Source: Candidatus Polarisedimenticolaceae bacterium | GTDB lineage: Bacteria; Pseudomonadota; Gammaproteobacteria; Chromatiales; Chromatiaceae | Reading direction: 5' to 3' | DNA: 64,000 nucleotides | NCBI GenBank assembly: GCA_021647945.1 | Contig: JAKITT010000003.1 | Span: 1-64,000 of the forward strand | Shown: positions 26,708 to 35,056 of the stretch, in pieces | Layout: the number at the start of each line of letters is the position of its first letter | Numbering within the stretch: the stretch's first letter is position 1 | The notes under the pieces: generated by a model | Told to the model about the DNA's origin: nothing | The model's input: the letters and a program-made list of their open reading frames with translations, nothing else | The model's database searches: none | Translations under genes and position numbers: made by a program

Positions 26708-26865
26708 AGAACCTCTGATTAAGTCTGGTTGCATTTAGGCTGAAATAAAACTGTCCCGATTTGTTTCGAAGTGAGCGGTAATAGCTGTTCTATTACAGCG
26801 ATTTTCGAAGCGAGTCTGGGTAGTTTCAGCCAGTCTAAAATAATCATGACTTATTCAGAGTTTCT
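26708..26865. mobile_element. MITE-like long imperfect palindrome
   Basis: The outer arms AGAACCTCTGATTAAGTC (26708-26725) and GACTTATTCAGAGTTTCT (26848-26865) are inverted repeats matching at 16 of 18 positions. Inner arms around GGCTGAAA / TTTCAGCC and GGTAATAG / CTATTACA continue the symmetry almost to the centre near 26785-26790, so the whole 158 bases can fold as one long hairpin. No coding sequence is present. The same terminal sequence recurs alone at 56771-56788. It lies upstream of the 26689 cytochrome gene and abuts the cytochrome pseudogene. Confidence 0.65.
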
Positions 26866-27133
26866 TTGGTTAATACCGACATGCCGCTGTTGTCGGCGGA
26901 TGTAGGCGGATGTAGGCGATAATGTATCTCATCTCTTCAGGTGAAACATCAGGTTGTGGTGGCATATCACCAAATTTCCAATGGTGCCATTTCACATCAC
27001 CGCTCGCAGCCAAAATGAAATGAGAGATCGGTATGATGGCTAGGACGGTAGGTCTTATCGATCAATACTGCCCTGCCCCTGCGCCCCATAACAGAGGCTA
27101 CAGCTATGTTGAAACAGTGTGCTCCCGGTTCTA
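26851..27133 (-). pseudogene. decayed tandem copy of the 27134 cytochrome c gene
   Basis: Minus-strand translation in shifting frames gives segments parallel to the downstream half of the neighbouring cytochrome: CSLCYGAQGQGS (heme motif CxxCH altered to CxxCY), YRPSHHTDLSFHFGC (matching YVPSHHSDAAFYNAV) and VKWHHWKFGDMPPQPDVSPE (matching VKQHHWTFGDMPPVAGTTSR). A 10-base tandem duplication (GCGGATGTAG at 26896-26905 and 26906-26915) breaks the frame; removing it restores IIAYIRRQQRHVGI, matching IIAFVRWLQRENGI. At least two frameshifts and the lost heme ligand show it is non-functional. Confidence 0.8.
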
Positions 27134-27607
27134 TCAACGAATACCATTTTCACGTTGTAACCAACGTACAAAAGCGATGATTTTCTCTACATCTCGCGAT
27201 GTCGTCCCTGCAACGGGAGGCATATCACCAAACGTCCAGTGGTGCTGTTTCACCCCCTTTAGTACAGCATTATAAAAAGCTGCATCACTGTGATGTGAAG
27301 GTACATAAAATAGATGCATCAGGGGTGGCCCCTGCTCACTGCCACCCCCCCACTGGCCGTGACAACTGGCACACATCTTCTGAAACTTCTTGTTACCAGC
27401 CTCATATTTAAACGGAACCTTTGGGGTTTTGACGGCCGAAATCATGTTGCTATCGCCCATTTTATGTCCTGGCATCATGGTTGAAGCAGGTGCAGTTACT
27501 TGGCGGCTCTCCCCCTCTTGGCTACTGCATGCCGCAAGCAGTAGTATCAGCACTACAACTACAACTGTTCTAAATATTGGGTCTTTTTTTCTCTGATTAC
27601 TGATCAT
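27134..27607 (-). CDS. cytochrome c lipoprotein
   Basis: Starting at ATG 27607, which follows AGGTGAGAG at a good distance, the 157-residue product has a lipobox LLLAACSS, a Ser/Thr and Met-rich linker, one heme motif CASCH, and a distal ligand candidate in FGDMPP near the C-terminus. It should be tethered to a periplasmic membrane face. It sits after the nos accessory genes and before a decayed copy of itself, and is a plausible electron carrier for nitrous oxide reduction. Confidence 0.82.
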   Translation of the reverse strand: MISNQRKKDPIFRTVVVVVLILLLAACSSQEGESRQVTAPASTMMPGHKMGDSNMISAVKTPKVPFKYEAGNKKFQKMCASCHGQWGGGSEQGPPLMHLFYVPSHHSDAAFYNAVLKGVKQHHWTFGDMPPVAGTTSRDVEKIIAFVRWLQRENGIR

Positions 27608-27877
27608 ATAAACTCTCACCTGTGTATATTTTTATTGAGGTTAATATCTCCATCATCATGGAGGGGGCTTTTGTTCGCAGAGTAGCTCACATCTTGTACT
27701 GAGTAAATATGGTTACGGACTGCAAAAGAGCAGTACTTTTTCCAGATGACAAGAGAGAACTAAAGCAAGCAATAATAGATGGACGGGGTAATATTCCAAT
27801 CAAAACCAAACACTCCATAATAAACATTTCAACATGCGGATAAAGCCATGTCATAGACGCATTAGCGCTTAAAAATG

Positions 27878-28270
27878 TTAACTATAGTGTTGTTTGGGCG
27901 GTCTTGGTGGAGGGGTGTAGCGCAGAGAGATAAGTTTGCGAGGAGGGTAATCAGAGAAACCCTCTCTTACAGCAACCGTTGGTTGTTGGTAAGAAAAAAT
28001 AAGAAAAGATAGTTGCATACATGTTGAGCAATTAATCATGCAGCTACTGCTCTCTTGGCATGCATCACAATCGGCCACCTGCAGGCCAACAACATCTGGT
28101 ACCACCAGAGAACAGACCGAACTATCTTGACTCATTGAGGTGCTATGAGCCGGTGGACTATCAATTTGAGAGGCCGCAATAACCGGACTACCCGATGCAA
28201 TAAGCATCAGGTGAAATAGAGCAACTATCAGTAGCCATGAGAGGGCTTTTCTATTTCTGTGACAGATCAT
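27878..28270 (-). CDS. secreted Cys-rich small protein, CopL/DUF2946-like
   Basis: The 130-residue protein has a Sec signal (about 10-33) and a mature region with a run of cysteines: DCDACQESSSCMINCSTCM. It ends with a basic Pro-rich tail (TPPPRPPKQHY). This layout, a signal peptide, a Cys or His cluster and a terminal PP(R/K) motif, is seen in small DUF2946/CopL-type copper-related proteins. Copper handling fits its place after two NosL-type genes, but no assay-level function is established. The 258-base gap downstream (27620-27877) is AT-rich and holds nothing I recognise. Confidence 0.6.
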   Translation of the reverse strand: MICHRNRKALSWLLIVALFHLMLIASGSPVIAASQIDSPPAHSTSMSQDSSVCSLVVPDVVGLQVADCDACQESSSCMINCSTCMQLSFLIFSYQQPTVAVREGFSDYPPRKLISLRYTPPPRPPKQHYS

Positions 28271-28380
28271 TCTCTGTTCGAGAGGATGGCAGTGAAAAAG
28301 TTCAGTGTTAAATGGCTGGGATAGCTACATGGAAGAAAGACGTCTTAGCGTTTTTATATCAACCGAGCAGATGACAATTG

Positions 28381-28842
28381 CTAACGTGCACCATGCTGAT
28401 TAAAGTAGTTCTCTACTTTAAAGATCTGTTCACGAGCGGCTTGGAAATTGATACTTCCCTCAACGGCCTCTAAATGTGCACCTAATCCATATTGCATCGG
28501 TGTCTGCTGACCCAATACATACGATGCTTTACGTGCATCAATCCAGCTACCGGTTTTATAATCATTGACCCAGATTTCTGTGGAGAGGGCATCTTTCCAC
28601 GCCTGCCCCTCTAACCAAATCACTGCACAGCCGATATCATCAAACATATGAACTTCTGAAGGGGCATTGGCAGGTTTATACCGTACTTGTGCCGCATGAA
28701 ATTTATCACTCAAGATCATATTGCAGCGTTTGCAGTGATCATGCTCCCACTCTACATTTATTGGCCCTGTTCCTGGATCACCTGAGCAAGCCACAAGAAG
28801 CAACAACACCAAGGGCCATATTAAACATAGGGAGTTTTTCAT
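28381..28842 (-). CDS. second NosL-like copper lipoprotein
   Basis: The 153-residue protein has a lipobox (LLLLVACSGD) and the NosL-type pattern of a Cys pair and Met near the N-terminus: HDHCKRCNMILSDKFHAAQV. The family-like segments VHMFDDIGCAVIWL and WIDARKASYVLGQQTPMQYG follow. NosL binds Cu(I) and helps assemble the copper sites of NosZ in the periplasm. It differs from the nosL just upstream, so the cluster has two divergent NosL paralogs. They may deliver copper to different sites or one may serve another cuproenzyme. Confidence 0.78.
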   Translation of the reverse strand: MKNSLCLIWPLVLLLLVACSGDPGTGPINVEWEHDHCKRCNMILSDKFHAAQVRYKPANAPSEVHMFDDIGCAVIWLEGQAWKDALSTEIWVNDYKTGSWIDARKASYVLGQQTPMQYGLGAHLEAVEGSINFQAAREQIFKVENYFNQHGAR

Positions 28843-28899
28843 CTGTATGCCTGCATTTATCCGTCAGAAACATGGACTAGCTATCCAGTCTCGCCTCTT

Positions 28900-29463
28900 T
28901 TAATGATTATGCTGTGAGACCCCAGTACCAACAGCATCTCTAAGTTGCTGTCTAATACGCGCCTGATAGGCTTCAAATAGCTCTTCTGTGATCTCTGAAA
29001 AAGCAACCACTGTGCCACCAAACTCTTTTGCAAAGGCGTCAGCATCCGTCCGCTTGCTATAGCTGACCAATGTGGGCCCCATTGCGCCAAATTTTTTGCT
29101 ATCCATCACGTAAAAAGCACTCTCTACATCAACCCAACGATCATCGTAGCTACCCCATTCACGTTGACCAAAATCTTGAACAAAGGCCTGTTTGATCTTC
29201 ATTTTGTAATTTGGATCATATAGTGTGGAAAAGAGGCCTTTGATGTCACAAAAAAAGTGGTGCTGGCCATCCTTGAAAATAGCTTGTCCCTTAGGGCCTG
29301 GGTGGTCGGCTAGGATCATTCCATCAATCAGGCAGACGGCACTTCTAGTCAAATCTTCAGGTAACCCAGCACTCTCTTCTGTGTCGTTATCGCTACAGCC
29401 ACTTATAAATATAAGTAGTAGCAGCAGCACCGATAGCGTTTTTAATAAAGAGTTTGGCATCAT
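28900..29463 (-). CDS. nosL: NosL, nitrous oxide reductase copper chaperone
   Basis: This 187-residue lipoprotein (lipobox IFISGCSD) has the NosL core CLIDGMILADHPGPKGQAIF, then HHFFCDIKGLFS and DVESAFYVMDSKKFGAMGP. NosL binds Cu(I) and supplies NosZ. A basic C-terminal extension ends in SQHNH, a possible extra metal site. It starts six bases after the nosY stop, so it is part of the nosDFYL unit. Confidence 0.9.
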   Translation of the reverse strand: MMPNSLLKTLSVLLLLLIFISGCSDNDTEESAGLPEDLTRSAVCLIDGMILADHPGPKGQAIFKDGQHHFFCDIKGLFSTLYDPNYKMKIKQAFVQDFGQREWGSYDDRWVDVESAFYVMDSKKFGAMGPTLVSYSKRTDADAFAKEFGGTVVAFSEITEELFEAYQARIRQQLRDAVGTGVSQHNH

Positions 29464-29469
29464 TTAGTC

Positions 29470-30288
29470 CTATTTTCCAAGGCGACGAAGACGCCAGCCA
29501 GCGATCATTACTGGCACCACCGTCCAAGCAAAAAAAGCACCGATAAGTGCTGCTGTAGGAGGTATCTGCCCCATCAGGCCCAATTGCTGAATCATCGTTT
29601 GATCCATAATCAGATCAATAGAGAGCAGACGATAGAGTGCTGTGGGGTTGAGATAGAAGAGCAGATTGACCATATCCATCGGCACATTGCCCTCAGTAGA
29701 GACCAGCAGACCAATAACACCCAGATCAAACAGAACAACAAAAAGCAGCCAGATACCGATGGCGATGGCGATCAACCGACTACGTTCCAAAATCAGCACA
29801 GAGAACATCAATGCGATTGAGTTGAAGACGATGCCAATCCAAACGGAGGTGACAAGAAGAACTGTCCAAGCTTGTAGGGTATGACCACTGGCAATTGAGA
29901 TAATCGCAGGGGCTGTTAATCCAACAATCAATGTACTGGCAAGAACCATAAATAGCCCTAGCCACTTGCCATAAAGAAGCAATAGGGAGTTGAATGGGTA
30001 GCTCCGCAACAGGTCAAGGGTGCCTCTCTCGTACTCACCTGCAATGCCATCATAACTAAGCAGCAGGCCAAGCAAAGGCACAAGGTAGATGACCAAATTG
30101 ATCAAGCTAAAGAGTGTGCTCTGCTCCTGACCAACGCCAACCGAGCCAGTGAAACCAAAACCAACAAAGGTGATAAGCAGTGAGAAGATAGCAAAGGCGA
30201 GCCCAACGGCAACGATCCAACCATTTCGTAAATGGTCGACAAACTCTTTCCGAGCAATGGCAAACAGGATGGTAAATGTAGACATCAT
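29470..30288 (-). CDS. nosY: NosY, ABC transporter permease for nitrous oxide reductase maturation
   Basis: A 272-residue protein with six TM helices that begins with a cytoplasmic ILFAIARKEFVDHLRNGWIV segment typical of NosY and contains YDGIAGEYERGTLDLLRSYP, the ABC-2 permease motif. With NosF it forms an ATP-driven exporter that works with NosD to supply sulfur for the CuZ site of NosZ. Gaps to nosF and nosL are nine and six bases, so it is co-translated with both. Confidence 0.92.
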   Translation of the reverse strand: MMSTFTILFAIARKEFVDHLRNGWIVAVGLAFAIFSLLITFVGFGFTGSVGVGQEQSTLFSLINLVIYLVPLLGLLLSYDGIAGEYERGTLDLLRSYPFNSLLLLYGKWLGLFMVLASTLIVGLTAPAIISIASGHTLQAWTVLLVTSVWIGIVFNSIALMFSVLILERSRLIAIAIGIWLLFVVLFDLGVIGLLVSTEGNVPMDMVNLLFYLNPTALYRLLSIDLIMDQTMIQQLGLMGQIPPTAALIGAFFAWTVVPVMIAGWRLRRLGK

Positions 30289-30297
30289 AATAGGCTA

Positions 30298-31281
30298 TTA
30301 GGTAATCTCTAGGCCGCTATTCAGCTGTAGAAACAGCTCTTCTAGGCCAGGGTCGTTTACAATTAGGTTGCTAATCAATGCATCAGCAGAGAGCAATGAT
30401 AACAGCAGTGCTTGTTTATGCGATGGATGACAAGTCAGAACAAATGAGTCGGTATGCTCACTGTAGATTTTTTCGGTTGTATGCAGCTGAAGCAGCTCAT
30501 CAAGACGAACCACGTCAAAGTTCGCCCCTTTATGGAACTTGATGATGCTGGATAGCTCGGCATCACGTATCAACGTTTCAACCGTTCCATTGGCACTGAT
30601 CACACCATCTTTTAGCAGTGCCAGCGCATCTGATCGTGACTCTATCTCAGCTAAGAGGTGGCTCGACATCAAGATTGCCACACCCTCGTTTTTGAGTCGT
30701 CCTAATATCTGATAAAACTCATGGATGCCCGATGGATCAAGCCCGTTAGTCGGCTCATCAAGCAGCAGAAGTTTAGGTTTTCCAAGAAGCGCTTGAGCAA
30801 GGCCAAGTCGCTGTTTCATCCCTTTGGAGTAGGTTTTAACTCGATACTGAGCCGCCTGTGCCAAACCAACAATCTTCAGTACCTCTAGCACTTTTGAGCG
30901 GCCCTCCTGCTTTAGAACAGCAAAGTAGTGCAAGGTCTCTAACCCGGTTAAATTGGGGTAAAAAGCGGTCGTCTCAGGCAGATAGCCAAAGATCGATTTT
31001 TGGGCAATAGAGCGGTTTGACGTCGCACTCTCACCATTGATCAAGACCTCACCGCTATCGGGAATTAAGAGGCCAAGGATCACTTTCATCAAAGTTGTTT
31101 TACCTTGGCCATTATTACCAACCAGTGCCACCAATTCGCCGGGTGCAATTTGCAGATCAATCGACTTCAGGACTTTTTTTCCTGGAAAATTCTTACTAAC
31201 ATTTGAGAGAGAGAGCACAGGCGTGGTGCCTTCAGTCTCTTTACTCAGGTCAGCGTTTGATGCAGCTTGTGATAATGACAT
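30298..31281 (-). CDS. nosF: NosF, ABC transporter ATPase
   Basis: The ATPase has Walker A GNNGQGKTT, signature YSKGMKQRLGLAQALLG and Walker B KLLLLDEPTNGLDPSG. The C-terminal 80 residues (after MSSHLLAEIESRSD) form the usual NosF extension. It pairs with NosY in the inner membrane. I choose ATG 31281, two bases after the nosD stop; a GTG at 31293 overlaps the nosD 3' end and would add four residues. Confidence 0.92.
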   Translation of the reverse strand: MSLSQAASNADLSKETEGTTPVLSLSNVSKNFPGKKVLKSIDLQIAPGELVALVGNNGQGKTTLMKVILGLLIPDSGEVLINGESATSNRSIAQKSIFGYLPETTAFYPNLTGLETLHYFAVLKQEGRSKVLEVLKIVGLAQAAQYRVKTYSKGMKQRLGLAQALLGKPKLLLLDEPTNGLDPSGIHEFYQILGRLKNEGVAILMSSHLLAEIESRSDALALLKDGVISANGTVETLIRDAELSSIIKFHKGANFDVVRLDELLQLHTTEKIYSEHTDSFVLTCHPSHKQALLLSLLSADALISNLIVNDPGLEELFLQLNSGLEIT

Positions 31282-31283
31282 CT

Positions 31284-32570
31284 TTACAGGCACGCCTTTT
31301 CTGGTGCAATGATTTGTGAGGGCGTTGCAGTAGTTGGATGCATCGCTGGTTTTTTATCGATAACGCTGGCAGTACGCAACACAGGAAAACGGGTTTCAAG
31401 TGCCTGGAGCAGCTGTATAACGGGGCTGAGAGCAAGAAGACGCATCTTTGGGTGGCGATGCATTAATCCATCAATCTGGTTTGAGGCGTAGTAAATCTTG
31501 TCACCAACATTGTCTTCATCGTAGTCCCAACCGAGATAATCGCTCCAATAATTCCCCCTCTCCTCATCGTTCCAATAGAGCGAAAAGCGCCAGGTAAAAA
31601 GCACCTGCACAGCATTCGAAATGAAATTATTACCCAATACGGTGGTGTCTTCAGCCCCTGCCATGACGGCTATGCCAACATTGTTATTCTCAATCCAATT
31701 GTTACGGATATCATTAAAGTCGGAGTCGTTGACGTAGATCCCTTTATTGTTGCCGTAAGCGATATTATCGCTTATTTTTGAGTCGAAAATCGCACGGAGC
31801 ATCATGCCGTGATCACGGTTGTTGATGACAGCGTTATTACTGATAACCAGCTTCTTTGAGTACATCATCGCCTGGCCCACATTAGAGTTACAGACGACAT
31901 TGCCGGTAATGGTATTCATATGGTTATACATATAGTGAATGCCAAAACGCGTTGAATCCATCACATTATCTTGAATGGTTGATTCGTTGGTATTTGAGAG
32001 ATATATGCCGTCACGCCCACCAAAGACGCGGTTACCTTTAATCAGGCCGCCAACAACATTCCAGATATGGATACCGTTACCACGATCAGAAACAAGCGTC
32101 TTCATATAACCTGAAACGCTATTATTAATCACCTGCGGACGAGCGCTACCATTGACCCAAATACCAAAAGAGCACTGCTCTAACCGGTTACCCTCAATTT
32201 TCACATCAGCAGAGAGGGTGGTGACGTAGATGCATGCATCTGGATTTTCAATCACATCACCACTGTGGCGCACCTCTAAGCCCGACACCATCACATCAGG
32301 ACTATCCACCCTGATAACCGTGCCCTCACCAGAACCATCAATGACTGACCCTTTATCTGGGCTGCCAATAAGAGTGAGCGGTTTATTTAGAGTGATATTC
32401 TCCTTATATAAACCTGGCGCAAGGTAGATCACATCGCCCGCTGTAGAACCCTCAATTGCCTCACCAATAGTTGGGTAAGCCTCACTTGGTACTTGCAAAT
32501 CAGCTGCCGATAGAGATAGCGAAACGAGAGACAACACCGCAGCGCCAATCCAGCGCCGCGGGTAGGTCAT
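31284..32570 (-). CDS. nosD: NosD, periplasmic right-handed beta-helix maturation protein
   Basis: From ATG 32570 the product has a Sec signal (about 1-22) and about ten parallel beta-helix coils, seen as repeats of the type N-x-I-x-G-N-x-V/I (GNRLEQCSFGIWVNG, NNSVSG, GNRVFGGRDGIYLSNTNEST, NNWIENNNVGIAVMAG). It closes with the conserved NosD ending WSDYLGWDYDEDNVGDKIYY. NosD works with NosFY to assemble the NosZ Cu-S cluster. The upstream codons from 32630 read through the nosR stop region and lack a signal, so the shorter start is preferred. Confidence 0.92.
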   Translation of the reverse strand: MTYPRRWIGAAVLSLVSLSLSAADLQVPSEAYPTIGEAIEGSTAGDVIYLAPGLYKENITLNKPLTLIGSPDKGSVIDGSGEGTVIRVDSPDVMVSGLEVRHSGDVIENPDACIYVTTLSADVKIEGNRLEQCSFGIWVNGSARPQVINNSVSGYMKTLVSDRGNGIHIWNVVGGLIKGNRVFGGRDGIYLSNTNESTIQDNVMDSTRFGIHYMYNHMNTITGNVVCNSNVGQAMMYSKKLVISNNAVINNRDHGMMLRAIFDSKISDNIAYGNNKGIYVNDSDFNDIRNNWIENNNVGIAVMAGAEDTTVLGNNFISNAVQVLFTWRFSLYWNDEERGNYWSDYLGWDYDEDNVGDKIYYASNQIDGLMHRHPKMRLLALSPVIQLLQALETRFPVLRTASVIDKKPAMHPTTATPSQIIAPEKACL

Positions 32571-32626
32571 TTTCAGTGGGATTATCTCAGCTTTTTCAGT
32601 TAGGCATGATATTGGAAGTGGGAGGA

Positions 32627-34813
32627 TCAACTACTACTCTCTCCACTGCCGCCCGTTTTAGATGGGCATTTGTGTGCTTGGATCACTTTAAGGTCGCTCT
32701 CGCTTATCCTATTCAGCTTACCTTTATTAAGATAAACAAGGGGGGGGCAGACCTTTTCATCATAATAGGACTGCTCACATTCGAAGCAAGAGTAGCACTC
32801 ATAGCGATCAACTTCACCATCGCGATTGATCGATAGTGAATCACACTTCACCTCACAGACGTTACAACTACCACAAAAATCATAGCGTTTGATGCGATCA
32901 ATCTGGAAGTAACTCCCTATAGAGAGGAGTGCGCCAAGTGGGCAGATGTATCGGCAGAAAAAACGGAAGATAAATATGCTGATGCCGAATAGTGCGAACC
33001 AATAGACGATGAAAAACCACTCGCGAGAGAAGATGCCTACCAACCATGTCGTCTTAAATGGCTCCACCTCAGCCAACAGCTCAGCGGTCTCTGTTGAGAA
33101 GAACGCAATCCCGATCAAAACAAAAAGGATGATATAACGCACCTTCTTCAGCACATTGTGAACATTTGGTGGGAAATCGTAGCTATATTTCTTTGGTAGC
33201 ACCGCTCTAGAAATACGGTTTGTCAGCTCAAGAACAGCACCATAAGGGCAGATCCAGCCGCAAAACCAGCCACGCCCAAACCAAATAAGGCTAATCGCAA
33301 TGGCACACCAGAAGATAAACTGGATAGGGTCTGAGAGGTATAAGTCGAGCTGAAATCCATCCTCAAAACTATGCAGGAGTGGAAAAACATGAGTCAGCGA
33401 TGGTGGCGATTTTAGTATAAAACCAATAATCACGATGGAGAGCACAAGAATCGTAATGTGCACGGCATCCAAGCGTTTAGCTGAAGTCAGAAAGAGTCTG
33501 CGTTTTGCGAACAACAGTGCAGTAAAGGCCAAAAAGAGAGATAGAAGAATCACTTCGCCTATTTTCATTCTCCAGATCTTTTCAATCATGCTTGGTCCAC
33601 GATCTTTTTTGATAACCTTCAGGTCAAAATAGCGCTCGGGAAATTGATACTTTTCGCTGTAAGTTTTAAATATCTTCGATGTCGCCGTCTCACCCGTCAA
33701 ATGGCTCGCAATGAAGGTAAAGTTCCACTCTTGCGATGAATCAAAGGCATCATCTCTTAAAAAGAAGAGGCCACTCTCTTTAAAGTCAGGTGCTCCTTCA
33801 ATTTTAATGCCGTAGAGATGCTCATAGACAAGGTCGCGGAAAACATATTTATTAAAACCCTGTTCAAAATAGAATCGCTCAAATATACCACCACGAACAA
33901 AACCGGAGCCTTTATAGCTATCCTTGCCATTGGCGACAACAATGAAAATTTTGCCATTTTCACCGGCACTCTTCTTCGCCCACTTATAGTTTCGCTCACC
34001 CAACATGTTAATACCGATGACAGGCTGAGTAATATCGGCATAATAGATGTCAAGCCACGCTTCATCTTTGTCTGCACCAGGAACAAGATCAGCCGTTGGT
34101 ATGTAAAGGTGTCCGATGCTCCCTTCTGCAACCAGCTCATCCCAGGTTTTAGGCTGGTATTCTGCATGCCAAGTGACAATCCGTGTGTCATCAGGAGGCA
34201 AAATACCAAGCGCCTGCGCCACCATTCGACTGGTGGCAATCAGCGTTTGATCCATCACCTGAGCCGTCACGGTTGCTCCTGTAATCATATCGATTGGAAC
34301 ATTTCCATCAGCAGTTAAAACTGTTTTTTGGGTTGAGTCAGCTCCTACGTGCGCAGCACCCTGACTTAGCGCGCCACCAGAGGTGATCTCAAAGGTATCT
34401 GATATGTGTTTACCTATGTACTGTGCCAAAAAAACTTCAAGCACAGATTCTGGAATACCAACCAGCAAAATAGGTTCACTGTGATGAACAATCTCAGCAC
34501 TCAGAATATAACCTTTGGTATCAATGGCAGCGAGCGTCACCATTGGTTTGCCTGAGTAGGCTGGGATATCAACTAAATCTGTTGAGAGAAAAAGGTAAGC
34601 AAAGACTTTGCCTCCTTTCAACGCCTCAATAACGGGTAGAGAGATGCTCTTCGCTTGCTGGAAACTATCAGCTTCTGGCAGAACATGGCTACACGCATAA
34701 ATATCGCAAAAGGGTTTCCCCTCTTTAAGAGTCAGGCCGTTGTTTGCTCCACTCAGCGTGCTGAATAGCAGAATAAAAGTGAACAGCAGATTTAGCAGTA
34801 TTTGTTTTGACAT
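32627..34813 (-). CDS. nosR: NosR, membrane flavoprotein for nitrous oxide respiration
   Basis: The 728-residue protein has a Sec signal, a periplasmic FMN-binding domain with the covalent flavin motif DMITGATVT, six TM helices, cytoplasmic polyferredoxin motifs GWICPYGAVLEL and RYICPLGALLSI, and a C-terminal pair of [4Fe-4S] motifs (CGSCNVCEVKC and CYSCFECEQ). NosR is required for NosZ activity in vivo, probably by passing electrons from the quinol pool. Covalent flavin attachment needs an ApbE, which is not in the window. Here nosR follows nosZ, the reverse of the common nosRZ order. Confidence 0.95.
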   Translation of the reverse strand: MSKQILLNLLFTFILLFSTLSGANNGLTLKEGKPFCDIYACSHVLPEADSFQQAKSISLPVIEALKGGKVFAYLFLSTDLVDIPAYSGKPMVTLAAIDTKGYILSAEIVHHSEPILLVGIPESVLEVFLAQYIGKHISDTFEITSGGALSQGAAHVGADSTQKTVLTADGNVPIDMITGATVTAQVMDQTLIATSRMVAQALGILPPDDTRIVTWHAEYQPKTWDELVAEGSIGHLYIPTADLVPGADKDEAWLDIYYADITQPVIGINMLGERNYKWAKKSAGENGKIFIVVANGKDSYKGSGFVRGGIFERFYFEQGFNKYVFRDLVYEHLYGIKIEGAPDFKESGLFFLRDDAFDSSQEWNFTFIASHLTGETATSKIFKTYSEKYQFPERYFDLKVIKKDRGPSMIEKIWRMKIGEVILLSLFLAFTALLFAKRRLFLTSAKRLDAVHITILVLSIVIIGFILKSPPSLTHVFPLLHSFEDGFQLDLYLSDPIQFIFWCAIAISLIWFGRGWFCGWICPYGAVLELTNRISRAVLPKKYSYDFPPNVHNVLKKVRYIILFVLIGIAFFSTETAELLAEVEPFKTTWLVGIFSREWFFIVYWFALFGISIFIFRFFCRYICPLGALLSIGSYFQIDRIKRYDFCGSCNVCEVKCDSLSINRDGEVDRYECYSCFECEQSYYDEKVCPPLVYLNKGKLNRISESDLKVIQAHKCPSKTGGSGESSS

Positions 34814-34944
34814 ATGTGCGGGATCAATTGTAGTAACAAAAAGACTATATTAGTTATGTCTGATATAGCAAGCCAAACTAATACAAAGAGATATTATATC
34901 TCACATCTTTGGGCGTCAGGCCCATTCAGTAACGCAGAGTATAG

Positions 34945-34988
34945 CAGTATAAGCCCTCATCTTCGGATGAAGATGAGGGCTTATACTG
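34945..34988 (-). terminator. 20-bp perfect hairpin between nosZ and nosR
   Basis: CAGTATAAGCCCTCATCTTC (34945-34964) and its exact complement (34969-34988) are separated by GGAT. A second inverted repeat (CCGGCCAAT 35004-35012 / ATCGGCCGG 35035-35043) lies closer to the nosZ stop. No U tract follows on the minus strand, so this may limit read-through into nosR or protect the nosZ mRNA 3' end. Confidence 0.7.
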
Positions 34989-35056
34989 TTCGCGATTAGA
35001 GGGCCGGCCAATTCAGTGGGGTAAACCTCAAAAAATCGGCCGGTATCTAAGTAACC

